Shown here piece by piece: positions 18,201 to 25,513 of a stretch of DNA of 33,601 nt. Under the pieces are notes generated by a model. It was not told the origin of the DNA, ran no database searches, and was given only the letters and a program-made list of their open reading frames with translations. The stretch lies in the NCBI RefSeq assembly GCF_003298505.1, contig NZ_QNGB01000035.1, positions 1-33,601 on the forward strand, given 5' to 3'. The DNA comes from Roseovarius sp. TE539 (GTDB lineage: Bacteria; Pseudomonadota; Alphaproteobacteria; Rhodobacterales; Rhodobacteraceae). A program made the translations under genes and the position numbers. The number at the start of each line of letters is the position of its first letter. Positions within the stretch are counted from its first letter, which is position 1.

Positions 18201-19243
18201 GCCTCCACCACCGCGAAATCCGCCGGGGTGCCCCCGAAGGCCGGATCGCCATCATTGGTCCGGCTCACGAGATGCGCCGCGCCGCGCGCCACACCGTTGA
18301 CCGACCAGGTGTGCGGACTCGTCACTTTGGTGGCCACCTCGACACCCGGCTTGATCTGGCACGCCCCCGCCCTCAGATCGTCACCGAACCAGACCACCGG
18401 CAGGGTCAGGCTTTCCACATGCGGCGCGCTGGCCTGAAGCTGGTCGAGTGCCACCACCATGTCGGTCGCGTCCGAGCGCACGGTGAGGTTCTCGGGTGTT
18501 TGCGACCCGCCGCTGCCCGCGCGCATACCCGTCGTGGCATAGGCCACCTCGCCGGTGCCCGGCAGCATGGCGGTCGCGCGCGTGAGCCCTTCGGCCGTGT
18601 CGGGATCCGCCAATGGTCGAAAGACCTCGAAGGTCAGCTGCGGCAGGCGGTTGCCGTAATCGGCCAGCGCCAGATCCTCGAAGACCACATAGGCGGTGCC
18701 GCGATAGGCCGGGGTGTTGGCCGCCCCCATCTTCGCCGCCATGAACGGGTCGGGCGTCTGGTCCTCATCGCCGGGGTGCCAGCGCCACGTGATCCCAGCT
18801 GTGTCCAGCAGCTTGCCGTCCGCCCAGATGCGCCCGATGCCGGTAATCGGCCCCTCGCACAACGCGACCGCAAAACTGGCGTAGTAGAGATACTCGGTGC
18901 TCTTGACCTTGCTGCCCCCGCCGCCCTTGCCGCCGCTCTGCGTGGTGGTCTTTGTTTCCTCGCGGAAATCCGTGGCCCAGATCACGTTGCCACCCATGCG
19001 CATGCGGCCATAGACGCGTGGGAGGACGGCGCCCTCGGTCGAGGAGGTGATGCGCAGGCTTTCGAGCCGCGGACCCTCGATGCGCTGGCTGGGGGCCAGC
19101 GAGGAGACGATCCAGCTGTCGACGGCGGAGCCGATGGTGGAGCCGACAAAGCCGCCGATGGTGGCGGCACTGACGCCGAGGATGGACCCGCCGATGCTGC
19201 CGCCAATGGCGGTGCCGACGGCCCCGAGAACAAGCGTGGCCAT
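15278..19243 (-). CDS. Phage tail megatron protein with GTA TIM-barrel-like domain (GTA gp15-like)
   Basis: A 1321-residue tail-tip protein corresponding to GTA gene 15 (glycoside hydrolase/phage tail family). The N-terminus is a Gly/Ala/Ile-rich hydrophobic repeat (residues 1-45) that may cross the membrane in DNA entry. The next section (about 50-400) resembles hub/baseplate domains. The GTA TIM-barrel-like domain covers about 430-780 (FLIGSEMPGL, ISYAADWSEYFGH, FVGIDCFIPLSDW), and a putative phage tail domain with an rcc01698-like C-terminal region follows. In the RcGTA particle this protein forms the tail tip below the hub and takes part in envelope penetration. Gene order (gp13-, gp14-, gp15-like in a row) strongly supports the call. 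The stop is 13 bases before the DUF2793 ATG. Confidence 0.9.
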   Translation of the reverse strand: MATLVLGAVGTAIGGSIGGSILGVSAATIGGFVGSTIGSAVDSWIVSSLAPSQRIEGPRLESLRITSSTEGAVLPRVYGRMRMGGNVIWATDFREETKTTTQSGGKGGGGSKVKSTEYLYYASFAVALCEGPITGIGRIWADGKLLDTAGITWRWHPGDEDQTPDPFMAAKMGAANTPAYRGTAYVVFEDLALADYGNRLPQLTFEVFRPLADPDTAEGLTRATAMLPGTGEVAYATTGMRAGSGGSQTPENLTVRSDATDMVVALDQLQASAPHVESLTLPVVWFGDDLRAGACQIKPGVEVATKVTSPHTWSVNGVARGAAHLVSRTNDGDPAFGGTPADFAVVEAIREARARGLRVTLLPTLLMDVPPGNARPNPYSDEAAAVGQPTYPWRGRITCSPAVGYAGTVDKTGSAESQVAAFFGTATPAQFAVSGDSVSWTGAGGDWGLRRMVLHYAHLCAAAGGVDTFLIGSEMPGLTTIRSGASTYPAVQALRDLAADVRTILGTGTKISYAADWSEYFGHQPSDGSADVHFHLDPLWADPLIDFVGIDCFIPLSDWRDGFLHEDALQGWPAIYDRAYLQANIAGGEGFDWSYASAADRSAQIRTPITDPAHDIPWLFRPKDLRAWWSNAHYDRPGGVESGTPTAWGPQSKPIRFTALGCPAIDRGANQPSVAAHPSPSGMALPHASRGWRDDAIQRAYLEATYLWWGEAAHNPTSDLDGARMIDMANCTAWCWDARPYPFFPERGTWRDAPDWRRGPWLTGRLGAVSLAALVRHLCLRAGLPASRIDVSGLWGAVEGYIISALEAPRASIGILARHFGFDAVETEGMIRFVMRGRGASAKLSLGDLVPLGRDGEALEKTRGQETELPQALKWQVARADEDYEAALVEARRITVSASRIASERFPVAVPPEEAERRCRRALMEAWSGRDSAMFRLPPSRLALDPADVVTLVDGERQTDLRLVSISDAEARAIEAVRQDRTVYDLPSGVARVAAPATARVFGAPVAVILDLPQLREDLRPHQPLAAAHAAPWPGEMAVFRSPAEDGFTLLISIPARARIGTLVGDVPVGPVSRFDLGNALTVDLLSGTLQSVTDLALFGGANALAVESAPGTWEVLQAGSAELIAPGRYRLTRLLRGQRGTEDAMGRPAPAGARVVVLDDALTPLPIAEGDLGLPWSWRLGPASRPFTDETYVALAFTPAGVGLRPFSVGHVTQPWLTGRVPGDLEIGWVRRSRALSADSWTAAEVPLGEETEAYLLEILDGAAVKRRLQVSAPRAIYSAADQTADWGGLLGPGDTLTVRIAQLSALYGPGAPRTVTLHF

Positions 19244-19252
19244 GGAGGTATC

Positions 19253-19687
19253 TCAGCGCGGCGGAAACAGGAAGGCGAAGGCGATGCGCCGCCGCCAGGA
19301 TGGGGTGAGCGGTTCCTCGATGACGCCGAGGCGCTCGTAGGCGTGCAGGAAGCTGTCGGAGCTGGTCAGGATCCCGACATGCTTGGCGATGGCGCGGGGC
19401 TTCATGCGGAACAGGACCAGCCCGCCGGGACCGGCGTCAGCGGGCGACACTTCGATCATCATGGCGCGCGCGCCGTCGGCCAGCACGTCCCGCGGCCCGG
19501 TCTCGCCCCAATCTCTCGAATAGGGCGGGACCTCGACCGGCTCCGGTCCGACCACCTCGCGCCAGACACCGCGTGCCAGCCCGAGGCAGTCGCAGCCGAC
19601 GCCCTTGAGGCTGGCCTGGTCGTGATACGGCGTGCCGAGCCAGGATCGCGCTACGGCGATCACCACGTCCGGATCGGCGGAGCTCAC
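19253..19687 (-). CDS. NlpC/P60 family peptidase (GTA gp14-like tail peptidase)
   Basis: A 144-residue cysteine peptidase with the NlpC/P60 catalytic motif DCLGL (nucleophile C34) and a downstream histidine in KHVGIL (H103). It would cut peptidoglycan peptides during tail penetration, as the gene 14 product of GTAs is thought to do. The start is a GTG at 19687, with GGAGG six bases upstream and a 4-base overlap with the hub gene stop. The length fits the family. It is distinct from the M15 lysis enzyme further down the operon. Confidence 0.9.
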   Translation of the reverse strand: MSSADPDVVIAVARSWLGTPYHDQASLKGVGCDCLGLARGVWREVVGPEPVEVPPYSRDWGETGPRDVLADGARAMMIEVSPADAGPGGLVLFRMKPRAIAKHVGILTSSDSFLHAYERLGVIEEPLTPSWRRRIAFAFLFPPR

Positions 19688-20568
19688 AACACACCTCCCT
19701 CATGCCCGCCGTCCCGGGTGGCATAGCGCAGGATGGTGTCCTGGCCCGGGATATGCGGGAAGCCCCGGAAATTGACGCTGTTGGCGAACTTCGCGCCACA
19801 GGTCTCGATGCGCTTGTCGCAGCCCGCGCGGGCGGTGAAGGTGTCGCCGGTCGCGATCGGCCGGGCGGGGGCCTCGAGCAGGGTCAGGGTGGCGATGCCG
19901 TCTACGACCTCGTGCGAGAGGACCTCGACCCGGCGCCCGGCAGTCTCGCCGCTGTCCCAGTGCAGCGTACCAAACGCGAACCAGCCGGGGGCGAACCCGC
20001 CGAGCCCCGCCGCGCGAAACACCCGGTCGCGCAGCGGCTCCAGGACCGTGCCGCTGCCGGTGAAGGCTGGGTCGTCAAGATCGACCCGGCAGCGCGCATC
20101 CCCGAGATCGGCATCACAGCTGCCCTGGAACATCCGCCCGACGGTCTGACCGAGGATGTGGGCGAGCGACCGGACCTCCGCCACGAAGGCCGTCCGTCCG
20201 CGCCGAATCTCGCCGATGGCGCCGCGGCGCATCAGCACGCGCTGGCCGGGATCGGCCCAGTTCACGCGCCAGACCTCGACTTGCGCCGCGTCCCAGAGCC
20301 CGGCCAGGATATCGGTCTCGGAGATGCGATCGGAGGTGAGCGCGCCTTCGGCGTCCTGCGCATCGACCGACAGATCGGAGCCGGTGCGGATCTCGGACGC
20401 GGTCAACCCACTCTCGGGCTCGAACGCGGTGTCCTCGAACGCGATCCCCCGGTCATGATCGGTGAAGCCAAAGGTGACGCCATCGGCGCGGGTGAGCCGC
20501 CAGCACCAGGCGAGCGTGGTGGTGCGGCTGTCGAGATGCGCCTTCAGCTCGGGCGACAGGCTCTTCAT
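19684..20568 (-). CDS. DUF2163 tail hub protein (GTA gp13-like)
   Basis: A 294-residue protein of the DUF2163/TIGR02218 family. Recognisable parts are the N-terminal ELKAHLDSRTTTLAWCW, the central VWRVNWADP, and the C-terminal FANSVNFRGFPHIPGQD. Cysteines in GSCDADLGDARC and GCDKRIETC are placed as in hub proteins reported to hold an iron-sulfur cluster in RcGTA; four suitable Cys are present. The ATG overlaps the stop of the heme-oxygenase-like gene (ATGA). It forms the baseplate hub between the distal tail protein and megatron. In this locus it is separated from its usual neighbour, the DUF2460 gene, by a block of adsorption genes. Confidence 0.9.
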   Translation of the reverse strand: MKSLSPELKAHLDSRTTTLAWCWRLTRADGVTFGFTDHDRGIAFEDTAFEPESGLTASEIRTGSDLSVDAQDAEGALTSDRISETDILAGLWDAAQVEVWRVNWADPGQRVLMRRGAIGEIRRGRTAFVAEVRSLAHILGQTVGRMFQGSCDADLGDARCRVDLDDPAFTGSGTVLEPLRDRVFRAAGLGGFAPGWFAFGTLHWDSGETAGRRVEVLSHEVVDGIATLTLLEAPARPIATGDTFTARAGCDKRIETCGAKFANSVNFRGFPHIPGQDTILRYATRDGGHEGGVL

Positions 20569-21080
20569 GGCTGGTGCGCCTGTTGGGAAGTCACGATCTC
20601 GTCCATCACCGCCAGCAGACACGCAAACGTCGCGCGGGCCTGATCGGCCAGATCGCCGCGGTCGCGGATCGCGCGCACCCAGGCCTGCACGGCCTCGGGA
20701 TCGCGGTAGCAGACGTGCGCGCAGGGCAACCCGCGCTTGACCAGCGTTGGGGCCAACACGCGCCCGCCGCTGCGATGCGCGCCGTGCAGGACATAGGCCG
20801 CACCCGTGGTGTCGGCCCCGCACAGTTCGCGCGCAAAGCTCAGCGCCGCCCGGCGCGGCGGCACGGGTGGCAGGACGGACAGGTCCGCGGCGAGCAGCGT
20901 GTCGCGCTGCATATGCGCGGGCATGGCCGGATCGACGATCTGGTGCAGCGTGCGCAACGCTGTCAGCCAGCCCGCCCATTCGGTTCGGGTAATATTGCCT
21001 GCGGCCATGCGCTGTCCGAGGGGATGCGCTTCGCAGGCGTGGTGCAGGTCGCGCGTGGCCTGCCAGAGCGGTCCGGGCAT
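20565..21080 (-). CDS. Heme-oxygenase-like fold protein inside the tail operon
   Basis: A 171-residue, all-helical protein. The N-terminus PLWQATRDLHHACEAHPLG fits the heme oxygenase pattern A-T-x3-H-x3-E (T9, H13, E17), where the His is the proximal heme ligand. The segment AAYVLHGAHRSGGRVLA at about 95-111 fits the distal-helix pattern YVLEGs..GGr. The length is near that of compact bacterial heme oxygenases (about 180-200). If active it would open heme to biliverdin, but the protein may have kept only the fold. The start has GGAG eight bases upstream, and the 3' end overlaps the DUF2163 gene. A role in a tail operon is not obvious: cargo gene, host fitness gene, or fold reuse in an adsorption protein. 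Confidence 0.55.
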   Translation of the reverse strand: MPGPLWQATRDLHHACEAHPLGQRMAAGNITRTEWAGWLTALRTLHQIVDPAMPAHMQRDTLLAADLSVLPPVPPRRAALSFARELCGADTTGAAYVLHGAHRSGGRVLAPTLVKRGLPCAHVCYRDPEAVQAWVRAIRDRGDLADQARATFACLLAVMDEIVTSQQAHQP

Positions 21081-21101
21081 GGAGGTCTCCAGATGCAAGC
21101 A

Positions 21102-21124
21102 CGCCCCCGGATGAGCCGGGGGCG
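21102..21124. other. Intercistronic GC hairpin upstream of the heme-oxygenase-like gene
   Basis: A perfect 9-bp stem CGCCCCCGG-ATGAG-CCGGGGGCG in the 122-base gap between the small tail protein gene and the heme-oxygenase-like gene. No T-tract follows on the minus strand. The rest of the gap (21081-21202) shows no other gene-like feature. Confidence 0.5.
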
Positions 21125-21202
21125 CGTGAAAACGTGATGGGGGATGACGGGGTGCGTCGGGGGCTGACGCGGGGACTCAGCTGTGGGGCAGCGTGCAGAG
21201 GA

Positions 21203-21757
21203 TCAGCCTGCCACCTCCGCCGCATAGGCGGCCTGAAACAGCGCGCCCACGTCGGCGGTCCCGGGGTCCTCCATGGCCTCGAGCTGGTTTGCCACGGCGC
21301 GCTCGGCCCGGAAGCAGGCCTTCACATGGCCGCCAACCGCCTGCGCGACGGCCGTGACCTCGGCCGCGCTCAAATCGGCCCAGCCGCTGTCGAGCTTGTA
21401 GGTGACCGGTTCGGCGATCAGGCCCATCTGCAGCGAGTTGACCACCGCGGTGATCTGCGCCTGGCTTTCGCGGGAGGTCCGGATGCGCTGCCCGCCGGGC
21501 AGATCGAGACCCGCGGTCTCGTGTCGCCAGCGCAGCCATGCCAGCCGGGCAAAGGGCTCTGTCGGCGCGCCGGAACGTCGCGCCGCCTCCGGGTCCGCCT
21601 CGATCTCGCGCAGCCGCCGCAGGAACGCCTGCCGGTCGGTGAAGGTCTCGAAGAACGTGGCCCCCGTGGTCAGGGTGGCGCCCGCGCGAAGATGGCCGTG
21701 GCTCACGCCGTCGCCATGCGCGATCCACCAGGTGGGGTCCGTCGCCGTGAAGTGCAT
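21203..21757 (-). CDS. Small tail fibre-associated protein (DUF4376-like)
   Basis: A 184-residue protein. The C-terminal region from about residue 75 (RIRTSRESQAQITAVVNSL, then helices with acidic and Ala-rich faces) looks like the DUF4376 domain found at the end of many phage tail fibre and fibre-assembly proteins. The first 70 residues are unassigned. The ATG shares a base with the stop of the BspA-repeat gene (TGATG), indicating coupled translation with its likely partner. An assembly or attachment role for the fibre is inferred. Confidence 0.55.
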   Translation of the reverse strand: MHFTATDPTWWIAHGDGVSHGHLRAGATLTTGATFFETFTDRQAFLRRLREIEADPEAARRSGAPTEPFARLAWLRWRHETAGLDLPGGQRIRTSRESQAQITAVVNSLQMGLIAEPVTYKLDSGWADLSAAEVTAVAQAVGGHVKACFRAERAVANQLEAMEDPGTADVGALFQAAYAAEVAG

Positions 21758-24471
21758 CAGACCAGCCCTCCGTCGATGATCGTCCAGCCCATGCCGTCGA
21801 GATCGACGGAGGCCGAGGCCAGCACCCCGTCCCATGTGGCGACCTTGTAGGGCCGATCCGGCATGGTCGCGTCCTGCGCCGTCGCCTGCACCGTGCCGGT
21901 GGCGTCGTGCAGCTCCCAGGCGGTGCCGGTATCAATGAGGCGCCAGCCATTCGCCTTCTCGAACTGTTGCGTGGCCCCGTTCCAGAGAAACTCGCCGTCG
22001 GCGTCTGCCGTGCCCGCCGAGGCGACCAGAACCCGGCGGGAGCGCGCGAGAAACGCCCGCGCCGATACGGCGTCCTGGAAGCGACCGCCGGACGCGTGAA
22101 CCGTGGCGGTGTAGGTCGGCGCGCCGTCGTTCGCCGTCAGCGGAACGCTGAAGGGACCGTCCTGGCTGAATGCGGTGTTGGCCCAGCCGATCAGGGTGCG
22201 CGAATACGGCTCTCCGTGAATGGGCGTGGTATCCCAGATCATGGACATGCTGACCCCGGTCGTCGACAGGGGCCAACCGCCGAGCGAGAAGCCGAACCCC
22301 CGCGCATCGTAGAACATGCCGTCGAAGGTGCTGACGGTCGAGACGTCCCAGCCGGAAATGTCGCGGTTGAACGAGGTGAAGCCACGGAACATGTCCTTCA
22401 TGGTCGTGACCGTCGAGACATCCCAGCCCGAGATGTCCTGGTTGAAGTCGTTGGCGCCCCAGAAGAGCGCCTCCATGCTGGTCACGCCGGAGGTGTTCCA
22501 TGTCAGGGCCGATGCGTGGTTGAAGGCCTTGGCCTGATGCATCAGGCGCGCGGCATCCGCGGGAAGTCTCCATCCGGTCGTGTCGGCGTTGAACGGCGTG
22601 CGGTAGAACATGTTCCCGACGGTGGTCGCCGACGAGAAATCCCAGCCCGCCAGGCTGGCATTGAAGAGCGACAGGCTGAACATCGCGGAAAAGTCCTGCA
22701 CGTTCGACACGTCCCAGCCGTCGAGCGCGCGCGTGAACCGCGACCCCTTGAACATCTCCTTCATGGAGGTTGCGGAGGCGGTATCCCAGCCGTCCAGGGG
22801 CTGGTTGAAGTCGTGCAGGCGGCTCACGCTGGGGTCCGGGTCCGCGAGCTGGAACATGCCCTCGAAGTCGGTGACGGATGAGACATTCCAGCTGCGGATG
22901 CCGTCCGCGCCACCGTTGTCGAACCGGTGCTCGTAGGCGGCGTTCTCGCCCGCGAACATGAAACTCATGTCCGTGGCGGAGCCCGTGTCCCATGCACCGA
23001 GGTCCTGGTTGAAGACACAGACCCCCTGCCAGCCCTCGATCGCGAACATCCGGCGGAAATTGCGAACCTTCGAGACGTCCCACATCCCCACGGGCTGGTT
23101 GAAGGAAGTGCTGTCGAGCCGCGCATCCATGTAGAACATCCTCTCCATGGTGGTGACGGAGGACGTGTCGAGCCCCGAGAGGTCCCCGTTGAAGTCGAGC
23201 GCGTCCAGGAACATCTCGCTCATGTCGGTGATGTTCGAGGTATCGAGAGAGCCCACGTTGAAGCCGGGGTTGCCGTCTCGGAACGCCCCCCGCAGGGAGG
23301 TGACCTGCGGCGGCAGGGCCGGGTTCACGTAGGTCGTGTTGGGGGTGACGTTGCGGAAGGCTTCTTCGAGCGAGGTCAGCCCGAGCTGGTAGCCGATGGT
23401 GTCCATCCGCACGAGGCCGGTGATGTCGTGGTTGCCGCCGAACTGGGCCATCTGGCCGGAGATGACGACCGTGACCTGCCCGCTCACGCCTGCGCCATAG
23501 CTGTGCGATCGAACGCCACCCGTCGCGTAGGCGTCCGACGTGCCGTCCCCCCAATCGACCGTGATGTTCGTGGACCCTGCGAGCGCGCCGAGGCCGAGCG
23601 AGATGGTCCTGTTCACGGCCAGATCGACATCGAAAACCAGGGACATGGAGGCGGCCCCGTTGTTGACCGTGCGGGTCTCGGTCCATCCGCTGTGGACGAC
23701 GGGCGCGCCGGCCCCCGCTTGACCGCCGTAGCGTGCGCGCCAGAGGTAGTTCGCGCCTTCGACCAGGGCCTCGGGCAATCCGACGCTCGCGCCGCCGATG
23801 CCGGTGGTCGTGGCAAAGGCCGTGTCCGTGTCCGGGTCGGCGCCGATCTGCCAGAAGTGCACCTCGGTCTCGGTGTAGCTCAGCCCGAACTGCGAGCGGA
23901 ACTCCGAGATCGTGACCGCGCCGGAGGTCGCCCCGTCGTTGGTGACAGGCTCCGGGGTGTCGATCAGCTCCGGGTAGACCTGCCGATACGGGAGAGAGAA
24001 CGGCGACTGACTGCCTTCGGTGCCGTTGTAGAGGCCCCGCCACCAGAACGCCTGGCCGGGAGACAGCCCGTCGCCGGGGTAGATGATCTGGTAGCTGTTG
24101 CCCGAGGTCGTGGTGATATCCTTGGTGAACAGCGGCGTGTCGAAGCCCTCGGGGGAGGCTGCGACCTCGAAATAGATCCCGGTCTGGGTGAGCCCCTGGG
24201 GGCTGTAGAACGGGGTCAGGCGGAGCTGCGTCTGCTCCTGGCTGTCGGTGGGCGGGAGCGCCGCCGGTCTGCCGATCTGGACCGTCGCGGTCGGGATCAG
24301 CCAGGCCGTCCTGTCGGAATAGTAGAGTTGCCCGTCCGTGGCGTAGACGACCGCGCCCTCGTAGAGCGCCGGATCGAGGCTTTGTTCGACAGGAGACCGG
24401 ATCGGCTTGCCGCGTCCCACGAACTGGGGCGGGCCGAGATATCTGTTGCCGCCATTGAGGAACCGGCTCAT
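21757..24471 (-). CDS. BspA-type repeat (DUF285) tail adhesin, putative receptor-binding protein
   Basis: A 904-residue protein. Residues about 80-300 are fibronectin-like or beta-sandwich segments, with a PKD-like VDWGDGT near 310. Residues about 390-745 are a run of roughly 14 degenerate BspA/DUF285 repeats of about 25 residues with the core 'F-N-x-D-[IL]-S-G-W-D-V-S-x-V-T-x-M-x-x-M-F'. The C-terminal 150 residues include a beta-rich capping region (FLWNGATQQFEKANGW). DUF285 repeats form leucine-rich-repeat-like solenoids in bacterial surface adhesins. Here they sit in a phage tail operon, so host recognition is the likely role. The ATG at 24471 overlaps the upstream stop by one base. Confidence 0.75.
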   Translation of the reverse strand: MSRFLNGGNRYLGPPQFVGRGKPIRSPVEQSLDPALYEGAVVYATDGQLYYSDRTAWLIPTATVQIGRPAALPPTDSQEQTQLRLTPFYSPQGLTQTGIYFEVAASPEGFDTPLFTKDITTTSGNSYQIIYPGDGLSPGQAFWWRGLYNGTEGSQSPFSLPYRQVYPELIDTPEPVTNDGATSGAVTISEFRSQFGLSYTETEVHFWQIGADPDTDTAFATTTGIGGASVGLPEALVEGANYLWRARYGGQAGAGAPVVHSGWTETRTVNNGAASMSLVFDVDLAVNRTISLGLGALAGSTNITVDWGDGTSDAYATGGVRSHSYGAGVSGQVTVVISGQMAQFGGNHDITGLVRMDTIGYQLGLTSLEEAFRNVTPNTTYVNPALPPQVTSLRGAFRDGNPGFNVGSLDTSNITDMSEMFLDALDFNGDLSGLDTSSVTTMERMFYMDARLDSTSFNQPVGMWDVSKVRNFRRMFAIEGWQGVCVFNQDLGAWDTGSATDMSFMFAGENAAYEHRFDNGGADGIRSWNVSSVTDFEGMFQLADPDPSVSRLHDFNQPLDGWDTASATSMKEMFKGSRFTRALDGWDVSNVQDFSAMFSLSLFNASLAGWDFSSATTVGNMFYRTPFNADTTGWRLPADAARLMHQAKAFNHASALTWNTSGVTSMEALFWGANDFNQDISGWDVSTVTTMKDMFRGFTSFNRDISGWDVSTVSTFDGMFYDARGFGFSLGGWPLSTTGVSMSMIWDTTPIHGEPYSRTLIGWANTAFSQDGPFSVPLTANDGAPTYTATVHASGGRFQDAVSARAFLARSRRVLVASAGTADADGEFLWNGATQQFEKANGWRLIDTGTAWELHDATGTVQATAQDATMPDRPYKVATWDGVLASASVDLDGMGWTIIDGGLV
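22235..23300 (-). repeat. Coding tandem array of BspA/DUF285 repeats
   Basis: About 14 degenerate units of roughly 75 bases encode the 25-residue solenoid repeats of the tail adhesin. The best-conserved adjacent units encode FNQDISGWDVSTVTTMKDMF and FNRDISGWDVSTVSTFDGMF (about 22,310-22,460). They are coding repeats, not a CRISPR. Such arrays can change length by recombination, a plausible way to alter host range. Confidence 0.7.
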
Positions 24472-24938
24472 CACGCCGCCTCCGGTTCATGCTGCTCGGC
24501 GGCCCCTTCGGAGCCCGTGCTGGTGACGGACACCACGCCCGCCTCGGACGCCTTGACCTGCAGCCGGTCGCCCTCGGCGGAGTTCGTGTCCAGCTTCAGG
24601 AGCCGTTGCCCGGGGGACGGGTGCAGGTATGTCTCCCCTGCGGTGATCCGGATCACGGCCTGGAGGACACGCACATCGTCTTCCCGCAAGATGCTGATCT
24701 CCACGGACACGGAGTTCAGACTCCCGTTGTGGAACATGATCGGGGCCTCAATGAGGGCGAAGCCCGGCTGTATGCGGCGCTCGGTGTCGGCCGGATCCCG
24801 GTCGGTCGCGAACCTGCGCTGCGGATCGGGCACGGAAAAGTCCGGGGCCTCCAGGATCGTTTGCCAGGCCGTGCCGATGGCCTCGACGAAGATGGGCCTG
24901 GGGACGGCGGCCCCGGCCTGGCGGACGGTGTGTCTCAT
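24471..24938 (-). CDS. Unrecognised 155-residue tail-region protein
   Basis: Start at the ATG at 24938, preceded by GGAGG eight bases upstream and overlapping the upstream stop as ATGA; the 3' end overlaps the adhesin ATG (TGATG). The protein has a beta-rich middle (IMFHNGSLNSVSVEISIL, VLQAVIRITAGETYLHP) and a polar, Glu/Ser-rich C-terminus. The beta content suggests a small structural or fibre-associated tail protein, perhaps a connector or collar. I recognise no family. It is bracketed by fibre genes and surely co-expressed with them. Confidence 0.7.
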   Translation of the reverse strand: MRHTVRQAGAAVPRPIFVEAIGTAWQTILEAPDFSVPDPQRRFATDRDPADTERRIQPGFALIEAPIMFHNGSLNSVSVEISILREDDVRVLQAVIRITAGETYLHPSPGQRLLKLDTNSAEGDRLQVKASEAGVVSVTSTGSEGAAEQHEPEAA

Positions 24939-25513
24939 TGCTGGCCTCCGGTAATCATGGCGGCGCGGCGGGCGCGCGGCAGGATGGTGCGGTCGATGGG
25001 CGGCCCTTCGAGCTGCCCGGTGAGCGGGTTCACGAGCGCGCCGCCGGTGAAGTATTGCTTGCCGTTCTCGTCCACGCCGGAATAGACGACGCGGCCGAGG
25101 TTGCGTTCGACGATGCTTTGCGGAACTTCCTGGGAGGGGCGCGAGAAGGCGCGCCCGTTGACCCCGCTCAGGGTCTGGTTCCACTGGTGGTTCTGGGCGC
25201 TCACGACGCTGGGGATCCGCGTCGTGGGGGCGGTCGATGCGTTGGTCGTGGCGATCAGAACGTCATCGATCAGGGCCGTCACCATGGCCTGCGGACCGGC
25301 GGCCAGGAGCGCGGTGATCTCGTCCCGGATCGTCTGCCAGGCCATGGTGAACCAGGGCAGACTGCCGGCCTTTCCCACGAAACCGCCGTTCCAGTCATAG
25401 AGGCCCCGGGTGAAGAGCCGCGTGGACTGCTGCTGGCCGGCTTGCAGGTCATAGCGCAGCGACAGAAGCAGGAAGGCCGCATCCCGCCGGGTGCTCTCCT
25501 CGAGGGTTTGCGC
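24935..25513 (-). pseudogene. In-frame continuation of the beta-helix tail protein after an amber codon
   Basis: Directly after the TAG at 25516-25514, the same frame stays open for 192 more residues and ends in a TGA that overlaps the next gene's ATG. The reading begins AQTLEESTRRDAAFLLLSLR and looks fully coding, with high-GC third positions. No good ribosome-binding site lies ahead of the first internal start (GTG at 25378). The distal part is therefore made only if the amber codon is read through or was a recent mutation or sequencing error (for example CAG to TAG). The intact protein would be 661 residues. The sequence (DWNGGFVGKAG, GVDENGKQYFTGG) resembles tail-fibre or attachment regions. 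Confidence 0.6.

Noticed and set aside
22235..23300. Regular repeats of about 75 bases that could suggest a CRISPR array
   Set aside because: The repeats are degenerate at DNA level, lie within one long open frame and encode 25-residue BspA/DUF285 units. There are no constant repeats with unique spacers and no cas genes.
22927..24954. Long plus-strand open frame (about 675 codons) opposite the adhesin gene
   Set aside because: It lies antisense to a gene with clear domain repeats, has no recognisable domain, and is the kind of long shadow frame expected at high GC.
24935..25378. A separate 147-residue gene starting at the GTG at 25378
   Set aside because: There is no ribosome-binding site ahead of the GTG, and the same frame is open further upstream to the amber codon, so it is better read as the distal part of the fibre gene.
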